Assembly: GCA_015999985.1 (NCBI GenBank)
Contig: JAECRA010000011.1
Coordinates: 1 to 64,000 of the forward strand
DNA from: Comamonadaceae bacterium
Lineage (GTDB): Bacteria > Pseudomonadota > Gammaproteobacteria > Burkholderiales > Burkholderiaceae_C
Direction: 5' to 3'
Length of the DNA: 64,000 nt
In this document: positions 40,456-49,738 of the stretch, one piece after another
How positions within the stretch are numbered: the stretch's first letter is position 1
Layout of the letters: every line of letters begins with the position of its first letter
The notes under the pieces: model-generated
What the model was told of the DNA's origin: nothing
Databases searched by the model: none
What the model saw: only the letters and a program-made list of their open reading frames with translations
Made by a program: the position numbers and the translations under genes

Positions 40456-42266
40456 TGCGTCGGAGAGTTAAATTTTGAGTTAGGGGTGCCTGGGGCTGAA
40501 GTGTCTAGCCACATGCCTTCAATCGCTTGCTCTAAATCGCGGGCAAACCGGGCGGCATTGAACAGTGGGCTGCTTCGCACCTGCTCGCGCAGGCCTGCGC
40601 GAAGTTGAGCCAGTTCAAGCGGGTTTTCGGCGGCTGATTGCGCCAAGTGTATGGCTTGATCCACGTAATGGGCTTCTGTTTCAAAAGCCCAACCAGCCAG
40701 TCCTGCCGCAGCCATGATGCTTTGCCCTTGCCGCCCAAGCATGCCGGGGAGCGCCAGTGTGAGCGTTGGCACGCCCATCCAGAGCGCTTCAACCGTGGTG
40801 GTTCCTCCGGGGTAGGGGAAGGTGTCCAGAATCACATCGACCTCTTGATACGCAGCCAGATACTCTGCTCGGCTTTGGCCTGCGGCCAAATGCACGCGGT
40901 CCAGAGGTAGGCCGCATCTCGTCAAGCGGTTTTCGAACTCGCTGCGTGGTAGGGGAAGCGCGAATTGAGTGCTCTGAATGCGTAGCCGTGCCTTAGGAAC
41001 GCGCCTGAGAATGTCCGCCCAGGAGCGCAGCACACGGTTGTTGATCTTTTGCAGGGTTTGAAAGCTGCCGAAGGTGATGTGACCTCGTTCAGTTGACGGC
41101 GCCGGGGAGGTTGCAGGCGCGTTTTCTGGTGGCGTGAAGCAATAGCGGATGGTGGGCATTCTCCACACCCGCTCTGCGAACAAATTTTCTTCGTGAGGGG
41201 GAACGCTGACCGGATCCGCCAAGACGTAATCAATGGCTGACTGGCCAGTAGTGGAAAAATATCCCAACCAGGAAATTTGCAATGGGGCCGGGCGCAGAGA
41301 GAAAAGGCTCTGGCGGTGGCCTGCTGTATAGCCAGATAGATCAATCAGCACGTCGATCTGGTCTTGCTCGATCAAAGCCGCAGCGTCTCTATCATTGAGC
41401 GATTCGATCACTCGCCACTGGTCAAAATGAGGTCTCAATTTTGTAGAGACTGCATCTTCGAAGATGTTGTTGCTATAGGCGAATAGCGAGAGGCGAGAAC
41501 GGTCGAGTTGTGCAAGGGTGGCTTCAAGAAAAAAGCCCACCGGATGTTCACGCAGATCCGCTGAAACAAAGCCCAATCTCAGCAGTGGTTTGGGCGTGTT
41601 CCTGTTCGCGGGGCGAGCATGCGATAAACCCGAGGGGGGTGCCAGGCGCCTAGCCCACGCGCTATTGGTCTGTGGGTTGAAATCTTCAAGATAGTGGTGC
41701 GTGAAAAGAAGGCTGCTCAATGCCTCTGCATGGTGCGGATTGAGCGACAAAGCGCGTTGATAGCTGGCAAAGGCGCTTTGATATTCCTGGCGGCGCTGCA
41801 GCAGCTTGCCGATCACGAAGTGTGTTTGGGCATCTCTCGGATCGAGCGCCAAGCTTCGCTGGTAGCTTTGAAGAGCCTCCTGTGGGTGGCCTAGAGCCTC
41901 TAATGCAATCCCCAAATTAAGATGGAGCCCGGCGTGGCGAGGCTGCAGCTGAATGGCACGTTCGAGCAAAGCACGCGCTTGTTGTGTGCGCTCGGCCTGC
42001 AACAGCAAAAATCCCAGGTTGGCGAGCGCATCGACATCCGAAGGGTTGATCTGCAGGATGCCGTTAAAAATCGCCTCCGCTCTTTCAGTCTGGCGTGTTT
42101 GCACAGCCAGAATGGCCTGCAGCATTTGCACATCGCGCACATGAGGTGCTACGCGAGCAGCTTCATCTAGCAGAGCCTGAGCAGAATCGAACGAGCGTTG
42201 CTGAAGATGTGCAGAGGCCTCTTGAAGCAGAGCTTGAAGCGGCTTGCCGGATGCAGACGAACTCAT
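40452..42266 (-). CDS. TPR-repeat, SPINDLY/OGT-like glycosyltransferase family 41 protein
   Basis: TPR repeats followed by LRLGFVSADLREHPVGFFLEATLAQLDR...DVLIDLSGYTAGHRQSLFSLRPAPLQISWLGYFSTTG. Confidence 0.9.
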   Translation of the reverse strand: MSSSASGKPLQALLQEASAHLQQRSFDSAQALLDEAARVAPHVRDVQMLQAILAVQTRQTERAEAIFNGILQINPSDVDALANLGFLLLQAERTQQARALLERAIQLQPRHAGLHLNLGIALEALGHPQEALQSYQRSLALDPRDAQTHFVIGKLLQRRQEYQSAFASYQRALSLNPHHAEALSSLLFTHHYLEDFNPQTNSAWARRLAPPSGLSHARPANRNTPKPLLRLGFVSADLREHPVGFFLEATLAQLDRSRLSLFAYSNNIFEDAVSTKLRPHFDQWRVIESLNDRDAAALIEQDQIDVLIDLSGYTAGHRQSLFSLRPAPLQISWLGYFSTTGQSAIDYVLADPVSVPPHEENLFAERVWRMPTIRYCFTPPENAPATSPAPSTERGHITFGSFQTLQKINNRVLRSWADILRRVPKARLRIQSTQFALPLPRSEFENRLTRCGLPLDRVHLAAGQSRAEYLAAYQEVDVILDTFPYPGGTTTVEALWMGVPTLTLALPGMLGRQGQSIMAAAGLAGWAFETEAHYVDQAIHLAQSAAENPLELAQLRAGLREQVRSSPLFNAARFARDLEQAIEGMWLDTSAPGTPNSKFNSPTQ

Positions 42267-42279
42267 TCAGAGGTGACCA

Positions 42280-42342
42280 TCACATGCCCACTGACGCTTG
42301 ATGGGCGCCTGGTATTGGTCGCTTTGTACCTCGAAATCCTTG
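42280..42342 (-). pseudogene. Decayed 3' end of a second thyA copy
   Basis: Minus-strand KDFEVQSDQYQAPIK, then after a 1-nt shift CGTCAGTGGGCATGTGA, vs thy[21 protein letters not shown] (GCGCCAGTGGCCGTGTAA). Confidence 0.75.
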
Positions 42343-42413
42343 ATTCGTTCATGAATCAATTTTAGCTGCTGTGGTCAGGCCGGATGCTTTGACCATCGAT
42401 GTTGGCTCGGCTC

Positions 42414-43748
42414 CTAGGCCGTGAACATCCGTTGCAGCATCCACACGTTCAAGGCCACGATCAAGCAGGCTGCCATCCATAACAGCAGCGACATCTTCCA
42501 GCCGAACGCGAACGCTCCCAAATGTTTGCGCCTGGTGGTGAACCACAGCAAGGGAAACACGGCAAACGGCAGTTGCATGCTCAAGACCACTTGGCTGAAG
42601 ACGAGCAAGGCACCCGCGCCGGCATTGCCGTACCAGGCGACTGCAACCAGCGCTGGCACGATGGCAATGCAACGCGTCAGAAATGCGCGCATCGCTGGCG
42701 AGAGACGAATGTCCAGGAAGCCTTCCATCACGATCTGCCCAGCTAACGTGCCGGTCACTGAGGCGCTCAAGCCAGACGCCAACAGTGCGATACCAAACAC
42801 TGCGCTCGCAATGCCCACGCCCAGCGTTGGACTCAGCAGCGCGTAGGCGTCTGAGAGTTCAGTGATGGGCGCGACTCCGGGGCGATTGAAGGCTCCTGCG
42901 GCCACCACCATGATGGCCGCATTCACGAACAGGGCCAATGCCAATGCCACTGTGGAGTCGATCGTGGCAAACCGGATAGCCGAACGCGTGCCCTCCGGTG
43001 TCTGTGCATGCTCGCGTGTCTGCACAATGGATGAGTGCAGGTACAGGTTGTGAGGCATCACTGTGGCGCCAACGATACCCACGGCCAGGTACAACATCAA
43101 GGGGTTGGTGACGATCTCGCTGCGCGGAATGAAGCCGCTAAGCACCGCCGCCAAGGGCGGGTGCAACCATAAGAGCTGCGCGGCAAAGCAGATGCCGACG
43201 ACACTGACCAAAGCAATGATTACTGCCTCCAGGCTACGAAATCCTCGGCTTTGGAGCGCCAAAATAAGCATTACGTCCAATACTGTGACGCAAACCCCCA
43301 ACAGCAACGGCATGCCGAACAGCAGGTTGAGCCCAATGGCCATCCCCAGCACCTCGGCCAGATTGCAGGCGATGATGGCCACCTCGCAAAATACCCACAA
43401 AATGCCATTGATGACCGGCGGAAAGTACTGCCGGCAGGCCTGGGCCAGGTCCTGTCCGCTGGCCAGGCCGAGGCGGACCGCCGCGGCTTGCAGAGCCATG
43501 GCCATCAAGTTCGAAATAAAGATGACCGACAGCAACGCATAGCCAAACTGCGAGCCGCCGGCGATGGATGTCGCCCAGTTGCCGGGGTCCATGTAGCCCA
43601 CTGCCACCATGTAGCCCGGCCCAGCAAACGCCATCATGCGTTTCGCTGCGCTGCTTGCCAAGCCAGGAACCGCGACTGAGCGGTGAACCTGCGGCAGGCT
43701 GGGTCCGCCCTTGCGGACCCGATTTAGACCCAATACGGCCAGATTCAT
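42414..43748 (-). CDS. mntH: Nramp family divalent metal (Mn/Fe) transporter
   Basis: GPGYMVAVGYMDPGNWATSIAGGSQFGYALLSV...GATVMPHNLYLHSSIVQTR. Confidence 0.95.
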   Translation of the reverse strand: MNLAVLGLNRVRKGGPSLPQVHRSVAVPGLASSAAKRMMAFAGPGYMVAVGYMDPGNWATSIAGGSQFGYALLSVIFISNLMAMALQAAAVRLGLASGQDLAQACRQYFPPVINGILWVFCEVAIIACNLAEVLGMAIGLNLLFGMPLLLGVCVTVLDVMLILALQSRGFRSLEAVIIALVSVVGICFAAQLLWLHPPLAAVLSGFIPRSEIVTNPLMLYLAVGIVGATVMPHNLYLHSSIVQTREHAQTPEGTRSAIRFATIDSTVALALALFVNAAIMVVAAGAFNRPGVAPITELSDAYALLSPTLGVGIASAVFGIALLASGLSASVTGTLAGQIVMEGFLDIRLSPAMRAFLTRCIAIVPALVAVAWYGNAGAGALLVFSQVVLSMQLPFAVFPLLWFTTRRKHLGAFAFGWKMSLLLWMAACLIVALNVWMLQRMFTA

Positions 43749-43933
43749 TGGGACAAGGCGGTTGCGGTGACGGATGCCGGATTGGATACGGCGCTGACCA
43801 TGCGAATAAGCTCACCGGCCAGCAACGTACCGCCGGACACCACGATGGCGAGTCCGACAAGACGTTTGCCCCAGAGCGCCGACCGGCGTTTGCGACGGCC
43901 CACATCGACTCTGCTTTGTAATGAATTTTCCAT
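43745..43933 (-). CDS. 62-aa small single-TM protein overlapping the mntH start
   Basis: MENSLQSRVDVGRRKRRSALWGKRLVGLAIVVSGGTLLAGELIRMVSAVSNPASVTATALSQ; 4-nt stop/start overlap with mntH. Confidence 0.65.
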   Translation of the reverse strand: MENSLQSRVDVGRRKRRSALWGKRLVGLAIVVSGGTLLAGELIRMVSAVSNPASVTATALSQ

Positions 43934-43990
43934 CAGCTACTCCAGTCGAATGTACAAAGCCCATCCGCCTATCGACGGACGGGCGTCGGT

Positions 43991-44962
43991 TTAGGCCAAG
44001 GCGCTGCTCATGACAAGCGAGCCGTTCATGCCCACGGGGAAGAAACCACCGCGCGACACCGTACCGCTGTTGAGATAGACGATGTTGAGCACGTCCCCAG
44101 GGCTGCGGCTGTAGGCGATTCCGTTCGGATCGAGTGGGACAATGTTGGATGCGCCGTCGGACCCCGTGATGCCCTGGTCTACGTCGGAGTTGCCATCCAG
44201 CGAGTCACGCGCGTTCGAGATGGCATCTGCGGCTGTGCGCAGCGAGGGTGTCGCCAAGCCCTTCGAATACAGCACCGTGCGCACCAGACCTGCGTGGTAA
44301 GCCTCCGCCGACAAGATGCCGGCGGCCGCCTCCAGATAAGTCTTGTTGGTAATTAACGGTGCAGCGCCCTTGTACGCAGTGACACCAACGTCCTCGAAGA
44401 TGTAGGCGCCCAGTAGAAATGCTTCGTCGCTGGCATACGGGTCGAAAGCCATACCAGGGCCCACCAGGCCAGCTGCACGGGCGGCCGTGGAAAACGCGCC
44501 GTTGGGGTCAGTACCACCCACGTCTATCTGCGGCTGAGCGACCGCTGCACTGCCCAATGCCGAACGCAGGAAGGCCACGTGGGCGATTTCGTCCAACGCG
44601 ATTTCCTTGGCATATTGCGCGACGACCGGGTCTTTGAAGCTTACTGCATGGCCTCCGACGACTGCACCCTGGGTGCCGGTCCCGGTCAGCATATTGGCCG
44701 GTAAACCGCTGCCGAACACGGCGTATTGGTAGAACTGCGCTTCCAAGTACTCCAGATTAAGTGCGAAGTTCAGAATCTCCACGTCGGTGGGGCCGCTAGG
44801 TTGCGCCACCGCGTCGTCACCGCCGCCGCCGCACGCGGACAGGATCATGCCGCCGACCACCCCTGCGCCCATGGCACTGCTCTTGCGAAAGAACTGGCGT
44901 CGGTCCTTCAACTTTTGAGCCCTGGTTTGCAACACATCGATCAACTTGGATTCAGTAGACAT
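43991..44962 (-). CDS. Tat-lipoprotein ferritin-like (Ferritin_2) domain protein
   Basis: RRQFFRKSSAMGAGVVGGMILSACGGGG lipobox; ILNFALNLEYLEAQFYQYAVFG...EIALDEIAHVAFLRSALG. Confidence 0.88.
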   Translation of the reverse strand: MSTESKLIDVLQTRAQKLKDRRQFFRKSSAMGAGVVGGMILSACGGGGDDAVAQPSGPTDVEILNFALNLEYLEAQFYQYAVFGSGLPANMLTGTGTQGAVVGGHAVSFKDPVVAQYAKEIALDEIAHVAFLRSALGSAAVAQPQIDVGGTDPNGAFSTAARAAGLVGPGMAFDPYASDEAFLLGAYIFEDVGVTAYKGAAPLITNKTYLEAAAGILSAEAYHAGLVRTVLYSKGLATPSLRTAADAISNARDSLDGNSDVDQGITGSDGASNIVPLDPNGIAYSRSPGDVLNIVYLNSGTVSRGGFFPVGMNGSLVMSSALA

Positions 44963-45909
44963 GGAAACTCCTTGAATGTCACGACTGGCGCAACGCAAGA
45001 ACACCTAATAAACGAGATGATTTGCAGTTTTTATTCCTGCGCATCAACCCACCGCTACCCGCTCAATACGAGCGTGTTCAACAGCCTCGCTAGAGGCCGC
45101 ATTTGTGGGATGCACCAGAGCGCATCGCACGCCTAAAACTGATTCGACTGAAGGAGGTTTACTGATAGGGCAGAGTGGGTGCCCGTCATAAGCCAGGGTT
45201 AACGTTGCAGAGCAAAACGACATCAAGCCTGGAAGTCGCTGAGACTTCGGTCTTGGGAACGTTTGAATTGAGACCATTGAATGCTCGTATATGAGCTTAG
45301 TACGCAGGTGTCTCGACGGTGGATGCAAGTGATTTGAATCGAAATGTAAGAAGAGGTGGCTTGGCAGGTGCATGGTCAGTCGAACTCAGCCGACGCGTTG
45401 TCAACACCCGGTGACATGCTCATGGTCAAACGCTTCGGTGTGGTGGCTGCATGAAAGCCTCGCCTGACAGGCTTCAAATGCACGTGGGTCTTTTTTTTGC
45501 CGTGCCGATGCCTGTGACAGATGAAGGCGTGCAAGAAGACGGCATGACCACGATGGGCTGCCGTTGATGTGTTTTAAGCGGTCGCCACTGGCGGCACGGC
45601 ATGGTCAATAGCGTGATGCGCCAGCCGCGACTCCCCAACTACTTCAGTACAGCGTCGCTGTGAGCGGGCAGCCATGGCGCTCTAGAAACTGCCTTTGACC
45701 TGAACCGCGTGTTATCAGCCGAGAACGTATCGGCCGCGCGTGTGAAGGCGACGCTTTTCAAGGCCAGCGAGTGGGGGCTGGGCCCAGAGCGACGGCAACC
45801 TCTACCACTTGCATGCCGGCTCGAAGCCACCAACCAGACCTGCCAGCCCGACTACGACATCCCCGTATTGACTGGGCGTGGGCATCGCAAGGGTCGAGCG
45901 CCAGGCTGC

Positions 45910-45935
45910 GGCTTGCCGGATGCAGGTCAACTCAT
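45910..45935 (-). pseudogene. Decayed copy of the first codons of the TPR glycosyltransferase gene
   Basis: Minus strand ATGAGTTGACCTGCATCCGGCAAGCC vs intact ATGAGTTCGTCTGCATCCGGCAAGCC; in-frame stop at codon 3. Confidence 0.7.
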
Positions 45936-45946
45936 TCAGGAGTCAA

Positions 45947-46771
45947 TTACACGGCCACTGGCGCCTTGATGGCCGCATGGTGCTGATAGCCTTGAACTTC
46001 GAAGTCTTCATACTCGTATTCGAAGATTGAAGCGGGCTTGCGGCGGATAACCAGTGTGGGATAGGGGAAGGGCTGGCGTGAAAGCTGCTCTTTCACCTGT
46101 TCTTCATGGTTGGAGTAGATGTGGCAATCTCCCCCGGTCCAGATGAAGTCACCCACCTCCAGGCCGCACTGCTGGGCCATCATGTGCGTCAGCAAGGCAT
46201 AGCTCGCGATATTGAATGGCACACCCAGAAAGATATCTGCGCTGCGTTGGTAGAGCTGGCAGCTGAGTTTTCCGTTGGCCACATAGAACTGGAAGAAGGC
46301 GTGGCAAGGCATCAGGGCCATCTGGTCCAGTTCTGCCACGTTCCAGCTGCTGACGATGATGCGGCGTGAATCCGGGTTCTTCTTGAGCGTTTCCATGACC
46401 TGGGCGATCTGGTCTATGTGCCCGCCATCAGGCTTGGGCCAAGAGCGCCATTGCACCCCATAGACAGGGCCAAGATCTCCGGTTTCCGGGTTGGCCCATT
46501 CGTCCCAGATGGTCACACCACGCTCTTGCAGCCAGCGTGCGTTGCCATCTCCGCGCAGAAACCAGAGCAGCTCATTGATGATGCTTTTCAGGTGAACCTT
46601 CTTGGTGGTGACCAGGGGAAAACCTTCGCTCAGATCAAAGCGCATCTGATGGCCAAACACGCTTTTGGTACCCGTGCCGGTGCGGTCAGCCTTGAACACG
46701 CCATGTTCATTGACATAGCGCATGAAGTCTTCGTACTGCTGGCGGATGGGGCGGTCAATCGGCGTGGTCAT
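45947..46771 (-). CDS. thyA: Thymidylate synthase
   Basis: [65 protein letters not shown]...[14 protein letters not shown]. Confidence 0.96.
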   Translation of the reverse strand: MTTPIDRPIRQQYEDFMRYVNEHGVFKADRTGTGTKSVFGHQMRFDLSEGFPLVTTKKVHLKSIINELLWFLRGDGNARWLQERGVTIWDEWANPETGDLGPVYGVQWRSWPKPDGGHIDQIAQVMETLKKNPDSRRIIVSSWNVAELDQMALMPCHAFFQFYVANGKLSCQLYQRSADIFLGVPFNIASYALLTHMMAQQCGLEVGDFIWTGGDCHIYSNHEEQVKEQLSRQPFPYPTLVIRRKPASIFEYEYEDFEVQGYQHHAAIKAPVAV

Positions 46772-46908
46772 GGTCGAGATTGTGACGCATCTGAGTAACT
46801 CAAGTCTCCCAAGACGCTGAGGAGTAAGAGGGTGGAGATTTTTGCCTTCATTCAAAGACCTTGGCTTGTTACAAGTCTGATGTTTGGCTTCACAGAGCAC
46901 CAAAAATA

Positions 46909-46924
46909 CTGTATAAAAACGCAG
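46909..46924. promoter_or_regulatory. LexA (SOS) box CTGTATAAAAACGCAG
   Basis: CTG-N10-CAG located 17 bp upstream of imuA. Confidence 0.85.
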
Positions 46925-46940
46925 TATTGAAGTTTACATC

Positions 46941-47813
46941 ATGGGCTCTTTCTCACTTTCTCAAACTGACCTGCCCGGCGTATGGCACGCCGATGAATTG
47001 GCGAGTGGAGCCGTGCGCACGGTTGCCACGGGCCACTCTCAGCTAGATGCAGAACTACCCGGCGGCGGCTGGCCTTTAGGGGCCATGACCGAGCTGCTTC
47101 AGCCCGCACTGGATACGCCTGTATGGCAGCTTTTGCTGCCCGCCCTGGCCACGCACTGGCAAACCCACGGAGAAGCTGTGGCGCTGGTTCATCCACCTCA
47201 TGAGCCTTTCATGCCCGCATTGATAGCCGCAGGCCTGGCGGCTCAGTCTGTTCTATGGATCCGTGGTGAAACGGCAGCCGCTTCGTTATGGGCTGCCGAG
47301 CAGGCGTTGCGCTGCGCTGACGTCGGTGCCGTCATGGCCTGGTTGCCCGGTGCCCGTGCAACCGACCTACGGCGATTGCAAGGTGCAGCTGCACGGCGGG
47401 CTGAAAGCCTGCTCTTTGTGTTGCGGCCAGAGAGCGCGGCGGCTTCCGCCTCTCCCGCGCGCATACGTCTGGTTGTTCGAAACACCCAGGTAGAACGGGG
47501 TGCCGAGCCACGCTTGCAAGTCCATATTCTCAAGCGACGTGGTCCCCCTTTGATGGAGCCTCTGCTGCTGAACGCTCAGAGTGATGGAATGCGGGCGCTG
47601 CTGGCTGCGGTCAAGGCGGCACAGAAATCGCAGGAATCCAGGCAAGACGCGAGCGAAAACGCAGGCGCTGCGGTGCTGCCTTTTGTGGCGAATCAGCCTG
47701 CGCCCCCATCACCATTTGCACTGCCACTCACTCCTTCACGACTGGTCATTCCAGTTCCCGCAGACTCATCAGGAGACTTCCATGCACTGGATCGCTTTGC
47801 AGTGGCCGCCTGA
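46941..47813 (+). CDS. imuA: Translesion synthesis-associated protein ImuA
   Basis: VWHADELASGAVRTVATGHSQLDAELPGGGWPLGAMTELL; followed by imuB and dnaE2. Confidence 0.93.
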   Translation: MGSFSLSQTDLPGVWHADELASGAVRTVATGHSQLDAELPGGGWPLGAMTELLQPALDTPVWQLLLPALATHWQTHGEAVALVHPPHEPFMPALIAAGLAAQSVLWIRGETAAASLWAAEQALRCADVGAVMAWLPGARATDLRRLQGAAARRAESLLFVLRPESAAASASPARIRLVVRNTQVERGAEPRLQVHILKRRGPPLMEPLLLNAQSDGMRALLAAVKAAQKSQESRQDASENAGAAVLPFVANQPAPPSPFALPLTPSRLVIPVPADSSGDFHALDRFAVAA

Positions 47814-49251
47814 AGAGGCAAGCAGTGAAGCTGCGGCACTGCCCATGCGTGAGGCCTTGGGCTGGTGGGCGCTGGGATTCACTCCACGCGTGGCCTGGGT
47901 GGACGAAGCCTTGCTTCTGGAAGTGTCGACCAGCCTGCGGCTTTGGGGCGGTCGGCAAGCACTGTTGAACCGCATGCTTGAATCCACCCCTGCACCGAGC
48001 CAGATGCGGCTGGCGCAAGCTACCAGCGGCATTGGCGCACTGGCGCGTTTGCGCCTGCGTGTGGCTGGTCTTCCGCTGCCCACTGGAGGCATTGGTGCAC
48101 TACCGCTTGCAGCATTGACTGCTGCACGGCCGCACCTTGATTTGCTGGCGCGCCTGGGTTGCCGTACTTGGGGCGATGTGGTCGCGCTGCCGCGCGGGCC
48201 CTTGGTACGGCGTTTTGGGGCTGAACTGCGCGCTGCACTCGATATGGCGTGGGGCTCAGCACCTGAGGGTTACCGCTGGCTTGAGTTGCCTGACATCTTT
48301 GACCAGTCATTGGAGCTGGCTGCCCGGGTAGAAAACGCACAGGCTCTCATGTGGTCGGCCAACCGTTTGCTGACGGCCCTGCAGATCTGGTTGCGTGCAC
48401 GACAACTGGGGGTGCTGGCTTTCGAATTGATCTGGGATTTGGACTTGAAGCGTCTGGACGGCAAGCCATTGCCACCCAATCAGTCGTTCATCATTCGCAC
48501 GGCAGAGTCTGCGCAGTCCATGGAGCATTTGAGGCGCTTGCTGGCTGAGCGCCTGGCCCAGGTGAAGCTGATGGCGCCCGCCGTGCATTTGCGCTTGCGT
48601 TCTCTGGAGACCGCTCCATGGTCGGGCGGCACCACCAGTTTCTTGCCTGAAGACCAGCGCAACGGAGATCCGCTACACGCTTTTCTTGAACGCGTCAGTG
48701 CGCGCCTGGGGGCAGCGCAGGTGTTGTCTCCTGCCATGCGTGCCGACCACAGGCCCGAATGCGCGCAAGAATGGAACGAAGCCGTAGGGGTGTCTGTTGC
48801 CTCAGGCAGCATGCACACGCGGCAAAGCCGGGGCTCAAGTGGTCGGATATCGGCTGCCACTGGCAGAGGCCCGAGCGTGAAAAGCGCAGACACAAAAGAG
48901 TCCAAACGACCGTTATCGCCCTCTGGTTTCAACTCTCCTTCAGAGAAAGGCAGTGCCACCTACCTGCCTGACGCCCTGGCGCCCACCTGGCTGCTGCGCG
49001 AACCTTTGTCGCTGGAAGTAAGAGACGACCAGCCTTACTACCGAGGTAGCTTGCGTTTACTGACGGGCCCGCGCCGAGTGGAGACCGGCTGGTGGGGGAC
49101 TGCCATGCAGGGGCAGGGGGTACCTGCTGCGCGTGATTACTACATAGCCCAGAACCCGGGGGCTGAGTTGTTGTGGGTGTACCGCGAGCGAGCCAGCTCT
49201 CGCCATGAGGGGAATGAACCTCGATGGTTTCTTCAAGGAATGTATTCATGA
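47782..49251 (+). CDS. imuB: Y-family polymerase-like protein ImuB
   Basis: MHWIALQWPPEE...VAWVDEALLLEVSTSLRLWGGRQALL; C-terminus RVETGWWGTAMQGQGVPAARDYYIAQNPGAELLWVYRE. Confidence 0.93.
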   Translation: MHWIALQWPPEEASSEAAALPMREALGWWALGFTPRVAWVDEALLLEVSTSLRLWGGRQALLNRMLESTPAPSQMRLAQATSGIGALARLRLRVAGLPLPTGGIGALPLAALTAARPHLDLLARLGCRTWGDVVALPRGPLVRRFGAELRAALDMAWGSAPEGYRWLELPDIFDQSLELAARVENAQALMWSANRLLTALQIWLRARQLGVLAFELIWDLDLKRLDGKPLPPNQSFIIRTAESAQSMEHLRRLLAERLAQVKLMAPAVHLRLRSLETAPWSGGTTSFLPEDQRNGDPLHAFLERVSARLGAAQVLSPAMRADHRPECAQEWNEAVGVSVASGSMHTRQSRGSSGRISAATGRGPSVKSADTKESKRPLSPSGFNSPSEKGSATYLPDALAPTWLLREPLSLEVRDDQPYYRGSLRLLTGPRRVETGWWGTAMQGQGVPAARDYYIAQNPGAELLWVYRERASSRHEGNEPRWFLQGMYS

Positions 49252-49381
49252 CCCCCCTGAGGCGCTTACGCGCCTTCCCCTACGCCGGGCGCCCCCAGGG
49301 GGGACGCCACTGGCGGCCGGGCGGAGCCCGCTCCGCGGTGGCACCGCTATGGCCTGCTCCGCAGCCTTTGGTTTTTTGCCT

Positions 49382-49403
49382 CCTCTCCCGCAAGCGGGAG
49401 AGG
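49382..49403. repeat. REP-like palindrome CCTCTCCCGC-AA-GCGGGAGAGG
   Basis: Perfect 10-bp arms, read directly. Confidence 0.85.
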
Positions 49404-49495
49404 TTGGGCGGGGCTGGCCAACCGGTGAGGGGCAGGCGGCGTGTCCATGATCGCAGGGGTGAATCTCCTCAAAGTCGCTTGCTTGACTAACTGAA

Positions 49496-49536
49496 ATGAG
49501 CATCGCCATCATTCTCCGGCTCCCAAAGCGGCAAAG
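49496..49536 (+). pseudogene. Duplicated dnaE2 start region (MSIAIILRLPKRQ vs MSTATILRLPERR)
   Basis: ATGAGCATCGCCATCATTCTCCGGCTCCCAAAGCG vs ATGAGCACCGCCACCATTCTCCGGCTGCCAGAGCG at 49739. Confidence 0.75.
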
Positions 49537-49627
49537 TGACACTGCGCTGCACAGTTTTCCCACCATCTCATGGTTTGGCACGATGCTCGCCTTCAATGGT
49601 GTGATTGGGGCTGACATTGTTTTAGAA

Positions 49628-49651
49628 CCCTCTCCCGCATGCGGGAGAGGG
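49628..49651. repeat. REP-like 24-bp perfect palindrome CCCTCTCCCGCATGCGGGAGAGGG
   Basis: Read directly; followed by CAGGGTGAGGGGGAG. Confidence 0.88.
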
Positions 49652-49738
49652 CAGGGTGAGGGGGAGCCCCCGTCTGAGGCTGCCCGCCTGAGATCGAAAG
49701 TGCTCGCCATCACAGCAGGTTAAGCCTCTAAAAATGTC

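Noticed and set aside
45044-45373. 109-aa minus-strand ORF upstream of the ferritin-like gene
   Set aside because: No signature, unlikely composition; region between ferritin gene and thyA appears degenerate.
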